From: Ochromonas danica
Lineage: Eukaryota > Sar > Chrysophyceae > Chromulinales > Chromulinaceae
Length of the DNA stretch: 64,000 bases
Direction: 5' to 3'
NCBI GenBank assembly: GCA_015146655.1
Contig: VKHL01000063.1
Span: forward strand, 1 to 64,000
Shown here: in pieces, positions 1-10,092 of the stretch
How positions within the stretch are numbered: the stretch's first letter is position 1
Layout of the letters: each line of letters opens with the position of its first letter
Position numbers and translations under genes: made by a program
The notes under the pieces: model-generated
Database searches by the model: none
What the model saw: the letters and a program-made list of their open reading frames with translations, nothing else
What the model was told of the DNA's origin: nothing

Positions 1-997
1 TTAGGCTACGTAACCCCTGCTTACCAATCGCATTCGATGAGTCACGGTCACTACTGCCCGTCGCCTTCACCGTTTTGTGCACCAGTTCATCCACTATCTG
101 CCGTTCCGACTCTTCCAGCACATTCGTCGATATACCCAATTGTCCCAATGAATATATAACCATTGCCAATTCTTGCGGTTTGATAGTTCCTTCATCTGAT
201 CGGAGCTTCTCCAATAAAATGATTCTCGTTTCTGGGGTGATAATTCCAGCAGTCAAACCCAACTTAGGCAGAGCGAACAAAATGTTCGAAATGCTAGTGC
301 AGTCTAACTCATTGGCTACTCTCTGAATCTCCTTTGACAACGACATCTCCAACCCGGGAGGAAAATCCACACTTTGAATTTGTGCAAGGCGAAGACCAGT
401 CAATCCCAGGCTTACTTCCTTCCCTGACAAACCCTCTGCCGCACACAGCTTCTTCAATGTTAGTGAGATCAACGCCTTATGCCTCGAATCACGACCACAT
501 AAGCCTAGACGACTTAATGACCAGATCCAAGTCCCAATCTTGCTCGAGGGCAACTGCTCCACCTTCACTTCCAGCCAAGGAAGCCATTCGTTCAGTATGG
601 CCACATTACCTCCTGATTGAACAAATGACAATCCTTTCAAGCATTTCACTATCGCCTCCAAATCCTTTGTCGAACTACCGTCTTTTGATTTCAACTCTTG
701 CAAACGCTTGACCATGTCCTCTGCAGATACATTTACAAGCCTTTCGCCGACTTTTCCATTTCTGCCAAAAGTTAATTCTGGTTTCGACCACTTGTTGTCC
801 TTATTCGCAGCTCTATCTCCAACAAAGGTGTGCTTCAGACGAAGTCCGAAGACAGTGGAGGGACGAAAACCATAGCAGCATGACGAGGTTAATGAAGAAA
901 ATTCACCATGAGATGATCTGTAATTATTCAAACGAGTAAGGAAGGAGTAGGAGTAGAAGCGACGAGAGGATGGACCGTATTGTAGGACAGTCTTCAT
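1..997 (-). CDS. N-terminal part of a second helical-repeat (OPR-like) protein gene, cut by the window edge
   Basis: This is a near-identical copy of residues 1-332 of the intact gene at 3090-5354. The constant offset of 4357 bases means I see no indel. The start ATG is at 997-995, matching 5354 in the intact copy, and the frame stays open to base 1. About 14 mismatches are visible by eye over 1067 bases, and the identity extends about 70 bases upstream of the ATG. The encoded part is the putative organelle-targeting N-terminus plus the divergent helical region. It stops exactly where the 41-residue repeat array begins in the intact copy, which suggests the contig may have broken at that repeat. 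I cannot tell whether this copy is complete beyond the window. Confidence 0.75.
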   Translation of the reverse strand, partial: MKTVLQYGPSSRRFYSYSFLTRLNNYRSSHGEFSSLTSSCCYGFRPSTVFGLRLKHTFVGDRAANKDNKWSKPELTFGRNGKVGERLVNVSAEDMVKRLQELKSKDGSSTKDLEAIVKCLKGLSFVQSGGNVAILNEWLPWLEVKVEQLPSSKIGTWIWSLSRLGLCGRDSRHKALISLTLKKLCAAEGLSGKEVSLGLTGLRLAQIQSVDFPPGLEMSLSKEIQRVANELDCTSISNILFALPKLGLTAGIITPETRIILLEKLRSDEGTIKPQELAMVIYSLGQLGISTNVLEESERQIVDELVHKTVKATGSSDRDSSNAIGKQGLRSL

Positions 998-1067
998 TTT
1001 TCCAGAGCACGGATAGCAATTAATTATTGCGGACTAACGTTAGACTTCAATTCTTATCACACGAGTG
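1..1067. repeat. Copy 1 of a direct segmental duplication (partner 4358-5424)
   Basis: Bases 1-1067 align without visible gaps to 4358-5424 with about 14 mismatches. The block carries the 5' half of the helical-repeat gene and about 70 bases of its upstream flank. Homology stops abruptly after ACGAGTG at 1061-1067. The high identity across coding and non-coding bases indicates a recent duplication. Confidence 0.9.
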
Positions 1068-2694
1068 ATTCCAAAATGGATTTGATGACCTCAGACCTCT
1101 GCTGCAGTGCGTTGCGTGCCAAATAATTGCGTGTCCATGGCCGTGGCGCCATCCGCCTGGTCTTGGGACTGACCTCTCACTCATTTAAGGCCACGTGGCC
1201 GCCATGGCCTGGGCCGCGTATCAGGCCATAGGCCCGAAATGACCTGCCAACTATGCGACTTTTGAAAGATCAAAGTCGAGAATACAGGGTTTCAACTATA
1301 AAAGCTTTGGAACATGGCCTTGGACCAATGGCCCAATTCCAGGACATGGTATCGGACAGTGGCCTAGATGGCTTGTGGCTTGGGAGTGGCCTAGATGGCG
1401 TGTGACTTGTCGTTGATAAACTATCTGGCGTGTGACTTGTCGTTGATAAACTATCTACCACAGACGTCCATTGTTGATCCTTTCTCCTTTAATGGCGATA
1501 TCTTTGACATGGAGCATCCATTCTCCACTCCAAGCAGCAATACGATCATTCTATGTATTTCCTATCTAAATATTACAAATTCATGCAAATCGGATGAGTA
1601 TCATAGCCATTCCAGGCAAACAACGTCTTGTGGTTGGTCCCGCTCCACCTTTTAGAGAGAGAATGGTGAGGATTCTTTGCCTTCATATCCATGAAATGGT
1701 CTTCTTATGATTAAAATTTCATTTGGTAGGTGATTGCTTGCATCATTGCCATCGCAAATTGTGACTTTTTAGTGGTCTACAATGCTCTCCACATTCTCCA
1801 CATGTGAAGAACGGTCGAAGTCCTAGTGGATAATGCAAACCTGAGTGTATTACACTCACATCTTGCATCTAGTTTGCATTGCAAGCCCCCTTTTACAATA
1901 CCAATGGGTGCACTGGTCATGACATGCCAAGCAAGCGGACAACCCATCATAACAGGTACTTCCGACGACGCATTGTGACGAGGAACTCGTCGCTGCTGGA
2001 CACACACAGGATCTGTCCATAAATTTGGCTCTAAACCTTGGAGGGGGCTTTCTTACCGGAGAAAAGCGCGCTACTCTGCTTTCTCCTTGGGTCGCAGCAT
2101 TACACTTTCTCCTGTTTGCAGCTTGGCTTTGCTTCTTTTTCCTGTCGCCTCAGCTTCAACGTTTGGCCTCATACTGGTGGTTGGTGTGGACGAAGCAAAC
2201 GACATATTGGGAGCCAATGAAGACACGATTCCCAGTGGCTGTGAAGAAGAAGTGGCACAGTTTGCCTGCGAAAATGTGAATAATTGTTTCAGATGCTCTT
2301 CTCAAACCAATTTGGGGGTTTCTTCATGTACGAATCTTGGCAGCGTTCGTCTTGAAAAGGGCTTTGCAGAACAGCATGTTCGATCGCTTCTTCTTGCCGA
2401 ATTTCAATAGTTAGAATCAATTTTTTTTGTAGGTAGAATCAATAGTATCTTTCCTTCAACCAAAGATATCAATAATGTGGACAGGTGATTCGGAAATCCG
2501 AGATATGACAAAAAAGACCTACTTATATTTAGGCATGACTTCTAATCTAAAAGACAGTTCTCGTTACACTTTCCTATCGCCGCGGCCATATGAAGACCGC
2601 ACCATTCGAAGTGATGGAGTGGCATTACCTGTTTACTGTGAGCTGCACAACTCTTAATGTACTATCGATATTATTACATACCCCATACACCACA
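1068..2694. other. Spacer between the duplicated gene copies
   Basis: I see no convincing gene here. The stretch holds GC-rich GGCC-containing sequence around 1130-1260 and a perfect 30-bp tandem duplication at 1397-1456. Two coding-like frames occur on the plus strand. One, about 2155-2410, is Cys-rich and follows a pyrimidine-rich AG that could be a splice acceptor. The other is a 60-codon ATG frame at 2475-2657. Neither matches a family I know, and they may be remnants of an older gene. Confidence 0.5.
1397..1456. repeat. 30-bp perfect tandem duplication
   Basis: The 30-base unit starting GGCGTGTGACTTG and ending ACTATCT occurs twice back to back, at 1397-1426 and 1427-1456, with no mismatch. 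The preceding bases (GTGGCCTAGATGGC, twice around 1360-1400) form a weaker related repeat. Confidence 0.9.
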
Positions 2695-2697
2695 GAT

Positions 2698-3078
2698 CTA
2701 CTGGTGTACCAATAGATAAGTAGGAAAGAATTGCCTTGCTACTTTCTTGTGCTTCTTTAAACCTTGCTCCAAGCCTAAACGAACACCCTCCGATAATGCA
2801 TCCCACTCAACAAACATTCCGCCAAACCCATGCAACACAATCGATAACCCTTGATCTGTAAGATCTTTTGCTCGAGATGCAATAGCTTCCTCTAAACTCT
2901 CGCGAGTAGCCTCTTGTAAAGTGCTCCAAACATATGACATACCACCTAACCCACGTAATGCCATCGCTATTTCTTGAGCAGAAAGGTCCTTTACTCGAGA
3001 TACAATAGCTTCCTCCAAACTCTTACGAGTGGCATATGGTAACGAACTCCCAACACGTTCTATTCTTGGTAAGGCCAT
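2698..3078 (-). pseudogene. C-terminal mini-copy of the 41-residue helical-repeat gene
   Basis: This 126-codon frame has its own ATG at 3078. It encodes part of one repeat, one full 41-residue repeat, then the terminal repeat and tail. The tail is nearly identical to the end of the intact gene just upstream (TYLLVHQ here, AYLLVHQ there). Nucleotide identity with the intact gene's 3' end is very high around 2695-2870 versus 3087-3262. The first 12 or so codons after the ATG do not fit a repeat. The most likely origin is a duplicated 3' end left behind by unequal exchange within the repeat array. It could still be a small expressed protein, since the frame is open. Confidence 0.7.
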
Positions 3079-3089
3079 CTACAAACGTT

Positions 3090-5354
3090 CTACTGGTGTA
3101 CCAATAGATAAGCAGGAAAGAATTGCCTTGCTACTTTCTTGTGCTTCTTTAAACCTTGCTCCAAGCCTAAACGAACACCCTCCGATAATGCATCCCACTC
3201 AACAAACATTCCGCCAAACCCATGCAACACCATCGATAAACCTTGATCTGTAAGATCTTTTGCTGCAACCTCTAAAGCAGCTTCTAAACTATTGCGTGCT
3301 GTGTTTGACATTGTATTCCATCTACAAGACATACCACCTAACCCACGAAACACCACGGATATTTGCTGAGCAGAAAACTCCTTTGCTCGAGATGCAATAG
3401 CTCCCTCTAAACTCTTACGAGTAGCCTCTGATAATGAACTCCATACACATGACATACCACCTAACCCATGAAGCATCATCGATAAACCTTGAGCAGAAAG
3501 GTCCTTTGCTCGAGAGGCAATAGCATCCTCTAAACTCCTACAAGAAGCCTCTGGTAACGTACTCCACACTGTTGACATTTTATTTAACCCATGAAACACC
3601 ATCGCTATTTCTTGAGTAGAAAGGTCATTTGCTCGAGATGCAATAGCTCCCTCTAAAATCTTACGAGCAGCCTCTGATAATGTACTCCATACACATGACA
3701 TACCACCTAACCCATGAAACACCATCGCTATTTGCTGGGGATTCAGAACGTTTCCACACAATTCAATAGATCTCTCTAAACGCTTACGAGCAGCCAATGA
3801 TAATGTACTCCACTCTGCTGACATTTTACTTAACCCATGAATCACCATCGCTATGTTTTGAGGATTTAGTTCCTTTGCTCGATATTCTACAGCTCTTTCT
3901 AAAGTTCCACGAGTAGCCTCGGAAAATCTGTTCCATTGTGCCGACATTTTACTTAACCCATTAAAAACCAAAGATATGTTTTGAGCGCTTAGTCCCTTTG
4001 CTCGCGATTCAATGACTCCCTCTAAACACCTCCGAAAAGACTCTGGTAACGTCTTCCATTCAAATAGCATACCACCTAACCCATGAAACATAATCGCTAT
4101 TTCTTGAGAAGAAAGATCCTTTGCTCGAGATTCAATAGCCTCTTCTATACTCCTACGAGTAGTCTCCGATAATCTACTGCATTCACATGACATACCACCT
4201 AATCCATGTAGCAGCATTGCTATTTCTTGAGAAGAAAGCTCGTTCGCTCGATATTCTACAGCTCCCTCTAAACTCTTACGAGTAGCCTCCGATAATCTAC
4301 TCCATTCAAATGACATGCTACCTAACCCATGAAACACCATCCCTAAACCTTGAGCAGTTAGGATACGTAACCCCTGCTTACCAATCGCATTCGATGAGTC
4401 ACGGTCACTACTGCCCATCGCCTTCACTGTTTTGTGCACCAGTTCATCCACTATCTGCCGTTCCGACTCTTCCAGCACATTCGTCGATATACCCAATTGT
4501 CCCAATGAATATATAACCATTGCCAATTCTTGCGGTTTGATAGTTCCTTCATCTGATCGGAGCTTCTCCAATAAAATGATTCTCGTTTCTGGGGTGATAA
4601 TTCCAGCAGTCAAACCCAACTTAGGCAGAGCGAACAAAATGTTCGAAATGCTAGTGCAGTCTAACTCATTGGCTACTCTCTGAATCTCCTTTGACAACGA
4701 CATCTCCAACCCGGGAGGAAAATCGACACTTTGAATTTGTGCAAGGCGAAGACCAGTCAATCCCAGGCTTACTTCCTTCCCTGACAAACCCTCTGCTACA
4801 CACAGCTTCTTCAATGTTAGTGAGATCAACGCCTTATGCCTCGAATCATGACCACATAAGCCTAGACGACTTAATGACCAGATCCAAGTCCCAATCTTGC
4901 TCGAGGGCAACTGCTCTGCCTTCACTTCCAGCCAAGGAAGCCATTCGTTCAGTATGGCCACATTTCCTCCTGATTGAACAAATGACAATCCTTTCAAGCA
5001 TTTCACTATCGCCTCCAAATCCTTTGTCGAACTACCGTCTTTTGATTTCAACTCTTGCAAACGCTTGACCATGTCCTCTGCAGATACATTTACAAGCCTT
5101 TCGCCGACTTTTCCATTTCTGCCAAAAGTTAATTCTGGTTTCGACCACTTGTTGTCCTTATTCGCAGCTCTATCTCCAACAAAGGTGTGCTTCAGACGAA
5201 GTCCGAAGACAGTGGAGGGACGAAAACCATAGCAGCATGACGAGGTTAATGAAGAAAATTCACCATGAGATGATCTGTAATTATTCAAACGAGTAAGGAA
5301 GGAGTAGGAGTAGAAGCGACGAGAGGATGGACCGTATTGTAGAACAATCTTCAT
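3090..5354 (-). CDS. Organelle-type helical-repeat protein with ten 41-residue repeats (OPR/RAP-like)
   Basis: A single-exon 754-aa protein. Residues 1 to about 30 are basic and hydroxylated (Ser, Tyr, Arg) without acids, as in a mitochondrial targeting peptide. Residues of roughly 90-330 contain divergent helical units with the pattern I..L..L..LGL. Residues 332-741 form ten uninterrupted 41-residue units with the consensus LS.QEIAMVFHGLGGM, then W.TLSEATRKSLE.AI.SRAKD, followed by a 13-residue tail. Paired helices with this spacing recall the octotricopeptide (OPR) and RAP/FASTK-type organelle RNA-binding families. In those families each repeat contacts RNA and the protein guides transcript maturation. 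RNA binding and mitochondrial location are inference. The next-to-last unit (about residues 660-700) and the terminal one are the most divergent. The gene sits between a 5' partial copy and a 3' mini-copy of itself. Confidence 0.75.
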   Translation of the reverse strand: MKIVLQYGPSSRRFYSYSFLTRLNNYRSSHGEFSSLTSSCCYGFRPSTVFGLRLKHTFVGDRAANKDNKWSKPELTFGRNGKVGERLVNVSAEDMVKRLQELKSKDGSSTKDLEAIVKCLKGLSFVQSGGNVAILNEWLPWLEVKAEQLPSSKIGTWIWSLSRLGLCGHDSRHKALISLTLKKLCVAEGLSGKEVSLGLTGLRLAQIQSVDFPPGLEMSLSKEIQRVANELDCTSISNILFALPKLGLTAGIITPETRIILLEKLRSDEGTIKPQELAMVIYSLGQLGISTNVLEESERQIVDELVHKTVKAMGSSDRDSSNAIGKQGLRILTAQGLGMVFHGLGSMSFEWSRLSEATRKSLEGAVEYRANELSSQEIAMLLHGLGGMSCECSRLSETTRRSIEEAIESRAKDLSSQEIAIMFHGLGGMLFEWKTLPESFRRCLEGVIESRAKGLSAQNISLVFNGLSKMSAQWNRFSEATRGTLERAVEYRAKELNPQNIAMVIHGLSKMSAEWSTLSLAARKRLERSIELCGNVLNPQQIAMVFHGLGGMSCVWSTLSEAARKILEGAIASRANDLSTQEIAMVFHGLNKMSTVWSTLPEASCRSLEDAIASRAKDLSAQGLSMMLHGLGGMSCVWSSLSEATRKSLEGAIASRAKEFSAQQISVVFRGLGGMSCRWNTMSNTARNSLEAALEVAAKDLTDQGLSMVLHGFGGMFVEWDALSEGVRLGLEQGLKKHKKVARQFFPAYLLVHQ

Positions 5355-5424
5355 TTTTCCAGAGCACGGATAGCAATTAATTATTGCAGACTAACGTTAG
5401 ACTTCAATCCTTATCACACGAGTG
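4358..5424. repeat. Copy 2 of the segmental duplication
   Basis: Partner of 1-1067. It contains the first 332 codons of the intact helical-repeat gene and its upstream flank to base 5424, where homology ends abruptly. Confidence 0.9.
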
Positions 5425-5484
5425 TGGTTTTTACGTAGATCTAAGTGCTGATAAATTTGCAACCTTTATGCTGTGCAGAAATCG

Positions 5485-5613
5485 CAGGGCTAGGTAAAAA
5501 TTAATCCCAAACAATTCATTCCAATGATTAAGTCCAATTTTTGGGGTTAAAAGCCCGAAAATTGGACTTAATTATTGGAATTAATTGTTTGGGATTAATT
5601 TTTACCCAGCCTG
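5485..5613. mobile_element. 129-bp hAT-like MITE (foldback)
   Basis: The element is almost entirely an inverted repeat: the left arm runs from 5485 to about 5540, the right arm from about 5558 to 5613, with a short loop. The left end reads CAGGGCTAGGTAAAAATT and the reverse complement of the right end reads CAGGCTGGGTAAAAATT. The flanks carry a near-perfect 8-bp direct repeat, CAGAAATCG (5476-5484) versus CAGAAATG (5614-5621), one base apart. CAGGG-type termini with 8-bp target duplications are typical of hAT transposons. There is no coding capacity, so it is a non-autonomous copy. It lies about 165 bp upstream of the LRR gene and could influence its promoter. Confidence 0.75.
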
Positions 5614-5777
5614 CAGAAATGTCAACGTTGGCGAGGCCGTAAAAACGCGTTGAACTGGTTTTCCATCACCACAAGCTCAGAGAGTGGCAGCAGTCCCCCA
5701 CTCCTCCGACACTGCCTGCCACTCATCATCTTGCTTTACCATTGCACAAGGTGGAATTTTATTGTTGAGAAGAAGTA

Positions 5778-7412
5778 ATGAGTGCTATGTGGAAGCTATC
5801 TAAAGATATTCTTCACAGTGTTTATGGAGAGTGGTTGGGATTGAAGGATGTATCAAGGTTGGATAGAGCCTGTGTGGGGAATAAAGATCGAGAAGCTTGG
5901 CTGTCTTCTTTGATTGGTCTTAAAATGACCACAAGTTGTGAGTCGTTTGGTCGTAAAATGAGTCTATACTATACTTGGCTGGGTAGTCGCGGAGTGTTCT
6001 GTGTGGAAGAGTTTCCTGTCAGACTGGATGTCTTGGAGGATCTTGTGAAAGAAATTGACTTGGCATCCTTCTGTCCCACGATTCGATCCTTAGATATTGC
6101 ATGCCTCTATTATGAACCCCTATCTACTTGCATACTAACGGAAAGTCTCTCTATCATTTTGAGTCATTGCCACCATCTGCAAGAATTAACGTTGGCACTG
6201 GGCAATGATAACTTGATCACTCTTTCTCAGCATACCAGTGATGTTGTCTTTGGTGTTTTGGACGATTCTTTAAGAACGAACTCTCTCATAAAGGTCAAAT
6301 TTAACTTGTGGAAGGAACTTCGTCAATGTTATCTAATGTTACCGCTCCTCCTCCGAAAGCATGCCTTGAGCTTGGAAGAGCTCGTTATTGGTGCAAATAG
6401 CAACATGGCTTGCATTGTTTCCACCATTGTTGAGAATCAGATTCGTTTGAGGGTACTGATAGTCTACTATTCGAGCAAAACTCCTTTAGAGAAAACGGAG
6501 TCGTGGTTGATGCCATTTCTCTCTTCGGCTGGAGGCTGCTGCTTGGAGACCTTAGATGTCGACTTTGACTGGGACTTCGAAATGAATGATCTCTTGGCCT
6601 TGGTGGCAATATCGTGTCCTAAGTTGTCTCGTTTAGTATTCCACGGTGGAATAATTCGAAATAGATGTACAGAGAAGTTGCGTCGCCTCTATGAACTATG
6701 CCCTCACCTCCGGCACTTAACTGTTGGAAGAATGATCGAAACGGATGATGAGAGCAGCTCTGTATTTATAGAGGTGGAAGGTGATAATGAAGATTGGGCG
6801 GTTTGCTTATTTCATGCTTTGAGCAGAACTCAGTACGACAAAGCTATTTTGAAAGTTAGGACGGATTACCCTATCTATCATCCAGTGGGGAATCTGCAAT
6901 CCATGCTAGAACCTCATCATCAGCTTCGTTTAGAGGGTTGCATGCCTGAGGATCCCCTGATCGCCTTACTAAACGATCTTCCTCATTTAAACAGCTTGTT
7001 CCTGAAGTCATCCTGCATGAGCGTCTACACTGATGCTACTTTGGTGGCCCTAAGCAAGCATAAGAAGAGTCTGATCGAGTTTGACGTAGATACGTTTTTG
7101 ATGGACAGCCAATTCTGTTACTTTGGCGACAAGCTGTTGGGTGAGACGATCCTGGCATGCTCGTTACTAAAGATCCTTAAAGTCCCTTGTTGTGGATTGG
7201 AGAGTCTTCTGGCAGTATCTAAGCACTCTAGTTTGACAACTGTTATGTTGTTTGTTGCTGAAAACACTTCGAGAGAGAAGATGAATGCATTGCTACTTGA
7301 TGAGGAAGTAAAGTTGTCTCATACTCTTGAGCAAGGAATGGCTTTAGCACATGGCGGCTTCATTTATAAGGTTGATAAAGAATTACATCGCTGGACTAGA
7401 ATTGTGCTTTAA
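5778..7412 (+). CDS. F-box-like/leucine-rich-repeat protein, 544 aa (paralogue A)
   Basis: A single-exon gene. Residues of about 4-45 form a degenerate F-box-like segment (LSKDILHSVYGEWLG, then DVSRLDRAC, then AWLSSL). The rest consists of irregular leucine-rich repeats with recurrent SCPKLSRL and CPHLRHL steps typical of FBXL-type substrate receptors. The paralogue at 23161-24795 has exactly the same length, and a 718-aa relative lies at 55383-57539. By analogy with FBXL proteins it may select substrates for an SCF ubiquitin ligase. The F-box is too divergent for certainty, so the role is inferred. No transmembrane segment or signal peptide is visible. Confidence 0.75.
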   Translation: MSAMWKLSKDILHSVYGEWLGLKDVSRLDRACVGNKDREAWLSSLIGLKMTTSCESFGRKMSLYYTWLGSRGVFCVEEFPVRLDVLEDLVKEIDLASFCPTIRSLDIACLYYEPLSTCILTESLSIILSHCHHLQELTLALGNDNLITLSQHTSDVVFGVLDDSLRTNSLIKVKFNLWKELRQCYLMLPLLLRKHALSLEELVIGANSNMACIVSTIVENQIRLRVLIVYYSSKTPLEKTESWLMPFLSSAGGCCLETLDVDFDWDFEMNDLLALVAISCPKLSRLVFHGGIIRNRCTEKLRRLYELCPHLRHLTVGRMIETDDESSSVFIEVEGDNEDWAVCLFHALSRTQYDKAILKVRTDYPIYHPVGNLQSMLEPHHQLRLEGCMPEDPLIALLNDLPHLNSLFLKSSCMSVYTDATLVALSKHKKSLIEFDVDTFLMDSQFCYFGDKLLGETILACSLLKILKVPCCGLESLLAVSKHSSLTTVMLFVAENTSREKMNALLLDEEVKLSHTLEQGMALAHGGFIYKVDKELHRWTRIVL

Positions 7413-8073
7413 GGCCACACCTAACACTAACACGAATGAAAGAAGTGAAACATCCTCTTCGTTAATTATCCTCCATGATACACTATCATAGCTTTGTTGC
7501 CCAATGTGCAGAATACTTCGGAGATAGTTGTAACTATACTAACCTTCGCTCTCGAGCACTTGATAATGTCATTTCATAAGTGTTGTTACTAGTCTAGAAG
7601 TTTATGTACGCGCATTGAATTCATTCGATTGCATAGTCCAGTTATTCAATTTATATACTCCTTTTCTTGCTTCCAGGCCAACAAATACTCTAGTAATCAT
7701 ACACTAATTGTATATATCATCAACTACACAAAGTTGATTGTTTCTACCCGTCCAATCATTATTACGATAAATTACGTGTGGCACATGTCAACGAAACACG
7801 CATCGTAATAATGTTCGGCTTTCCTCTCTCTCCACCTGCTGTTGTTGATTGTATAATTGATTGACAATTGGGGTTGGAAGAGAAAGAAAATGCGGTGTCC
7901 AATGGTTCCCCCCTAGACTACTTCTTCTCTCATCACCACTACTAGTCAGATACTGTATATGCAAAGAAGAAAAGCAGTTATCTCAATGATTTTATTTAGC
8001 TTGAGAACATAACACAACCTGTCTCTCATCCACACTAACTATCCAAATGAGACCAACCAAGCCAAGTCTCTCT
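7413..8073. other. Intergenic, convergent 3' ends
   Basis: Spacer between the convergent LRR gene and CCT4. It is AT-rich with pyrimidine tracts and should hold both 3' UTRs. There is a short inverted repeat built on ATTACGATAA and TCGTAATAAT near 7760-7810. No gene is seen. Confidence 0.5.
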
Positions 8074-9991
8074 TTAACGAACAGGCACAAGATCATCAAT
8101 CTTGAGAATCATGCCAACACATTCAGTAGCCAAATTGATCTCAGAGGTATTGACAAGAAGTGGCTGAACGACACCTTCTTCACGCATATTCTCAGAGATG
8201 GCACCAGTTGTCACATGAATACCAGCAGAAGAATGTCCAGAGTTGTGCTTATTGCGCAACTCAGTGACAATTTGGATAGGAGGGAGGCCAGCATTCTCAG
8301 CAAGAGTGTATGGAATAATCTCCAACGCCTATATCAATCACAACAGATCGAATCAGTACACAAGTCAACAAAGTCAAATTCTACACACAAAGGCATTACT
8401 ACTTACCTCAGCATAAGCACGAGCGCAATAAGAGGCAACACCAGACAAAGTCTTAGACCATTGACTAATTCTTAATGAGCATTCAGCTTCACCAGCTCCA
8501 CCACCAGCAATAAGATAACGCTTCTTGACCATGGCTCTCACCACACAGAGAGCATCATGAACAGATCGCTCAGCTTCATCAATCACCAGACGATTGGATC
8601 CTCTCATTAAGATGGTCATGGTCTTACCCATGTCCACAATGTTCGTAAACTTCGTCACTTTACTGCTCGATCCAGCCACAGTCACTTCTTGTGCTAATCC
8701 TGCATGACCCAATTTGTTTGGACTGAAATGGTCAATATGAGCAATTGGCTGAAGATGCAAAGTCTTGGCAATGAAATCAACATCTGTACGCTCAATATCT
8801 GTCACCACCATGATACCCAACTTAGCCAAGAAATGCAAAGAAAGGTCATTGTAAGCATCACGCAAGATAGACTTTTGAATCAAGAGAACATTGATACCCC
8901 ACTTTTGAATCTTTTTACACAAACCCAAGATATACTTTCGTTCTTCACGTAAAAGACGATCCATGGCAGCATAATCTGAAAGAATAATATTATTTTCCAT
9001 ATCTGTCTTAGGAGCTGAGAGACAGAATTGAATCAAGGCAATCTTGGCATTTTCCACTTTGGAAGGACTGCCCACAGCACTGTGTTTCACAGCTTGTTCG
9101 AGTACCAAACCTCTCACCAACTCACTGTCATCCATAGTACCACCAACTTGCTTTACAATCTTGATATCTCTTAAGTCAACGTTCGTGGCGTCAGAAGAGG
9201 GTAAGATGGATAAGACAGCATCCACCGCAATGGGGGCAAGTACATCAGCATTGCTATAAACAATTTTACTAGAAAGACAAGTATTAACAGCATTTAGAAC
9301 TTGATCACGATCTTGTAAATCAATAGGAATAGCCATATTGGTTAAGATCTCTTCTGCTTTCTTAGCACAGAGTTTAAAGGATTCAGCAATAATAGTTGGA
9401 TGAATTCCTTTAACTAATAACTCTGAACAAGCTTGTAAGAAAGCACCTGCAATAACACAAATGCTTGTTGTTCCATCACCAGCTTCAATATCTTGTGATT
9501 TTGATAATTGTACAAGCATTTGTGCGGTAGGATGGAAAACTTGTAATTGAGAAAGAATCGTTGCACCATCATTAGTGATGAGCACTTCACCATCTCCTTT
9601 CTTAATCATCTTATCCATACCACGAGGACCTAATGAGGTACGAATAGCATCTGCCACAGCTTTTTATTCCGACCCCCAAAACGTTGAGACGAGGTTAGAG
9701 ATAATTCAATTTACATTCCTATAGAGGGGATAAAATAAATTACCTTTTGCAGCGACAATATTCGACATACGAACATCCTTCTCCTTAGAATTTCCCTTTT
9801 GTCTTTCACCTAGAAATCATTATGATATTTATTGTTAGAATGTGAAGATAAAGTGAAGAGAGAATAAGTAAGAAATTCAAAATATATTTTCAATAAATAA
9901 CATCCCAGAAAAAGAAGATGATGATAATAATGTATATCAACACTAAAATCTATACTTTAAAAAAAAAGGTCATAATAATCTCACCAGACAT
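8074..9991 (-). CDS. CCT4: T-complex protein 1 subunit delta (CCT4), 4 exons
   Basis: A subunit of the cytosolic group II chaperonin TRiC/CCT, which folds actin, tubulin and other proteins using ATP. Exons inferred from splice sites and phase are 9985-9991 (MSG), 9744-9809, 8407-9659 and 8074-8328, giving about 526 aa, the usual CCT length. Diagnostic features are [12 protein letters not shown] (apical ATP loop), EAGDGTTS (catalytic Asp region), the CCT4-typical [11 protein letters not shown] and [21 protein letters not shown], and the C-terminal [14 protein letters not shown]. Delta is favoured over other CCT subunits because [10 protein letters not shown] and [11 protein letters not shown] match CCT4 best. 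A 7-nt first exon is unusual but restores the conserved MSG start. A single-copy housekeeping gene. Confidence 0.92.
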
Positions 9992-10092
9992 CTTTCTTCT
10001 TTCAATCAAAAAAAATGGGTAATTTGTTCTTTAGAAGGATTGATTGATATGCCTATGGGGTTGTTGATTGATTGGTGGGCTTCCCGCGTTGT

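Noticed and set aside
8047-8475. Plus-strand 142-codon frame opposite CCT4
   Set aside because: Shadow of the CCT4 coding exons on the other strand.
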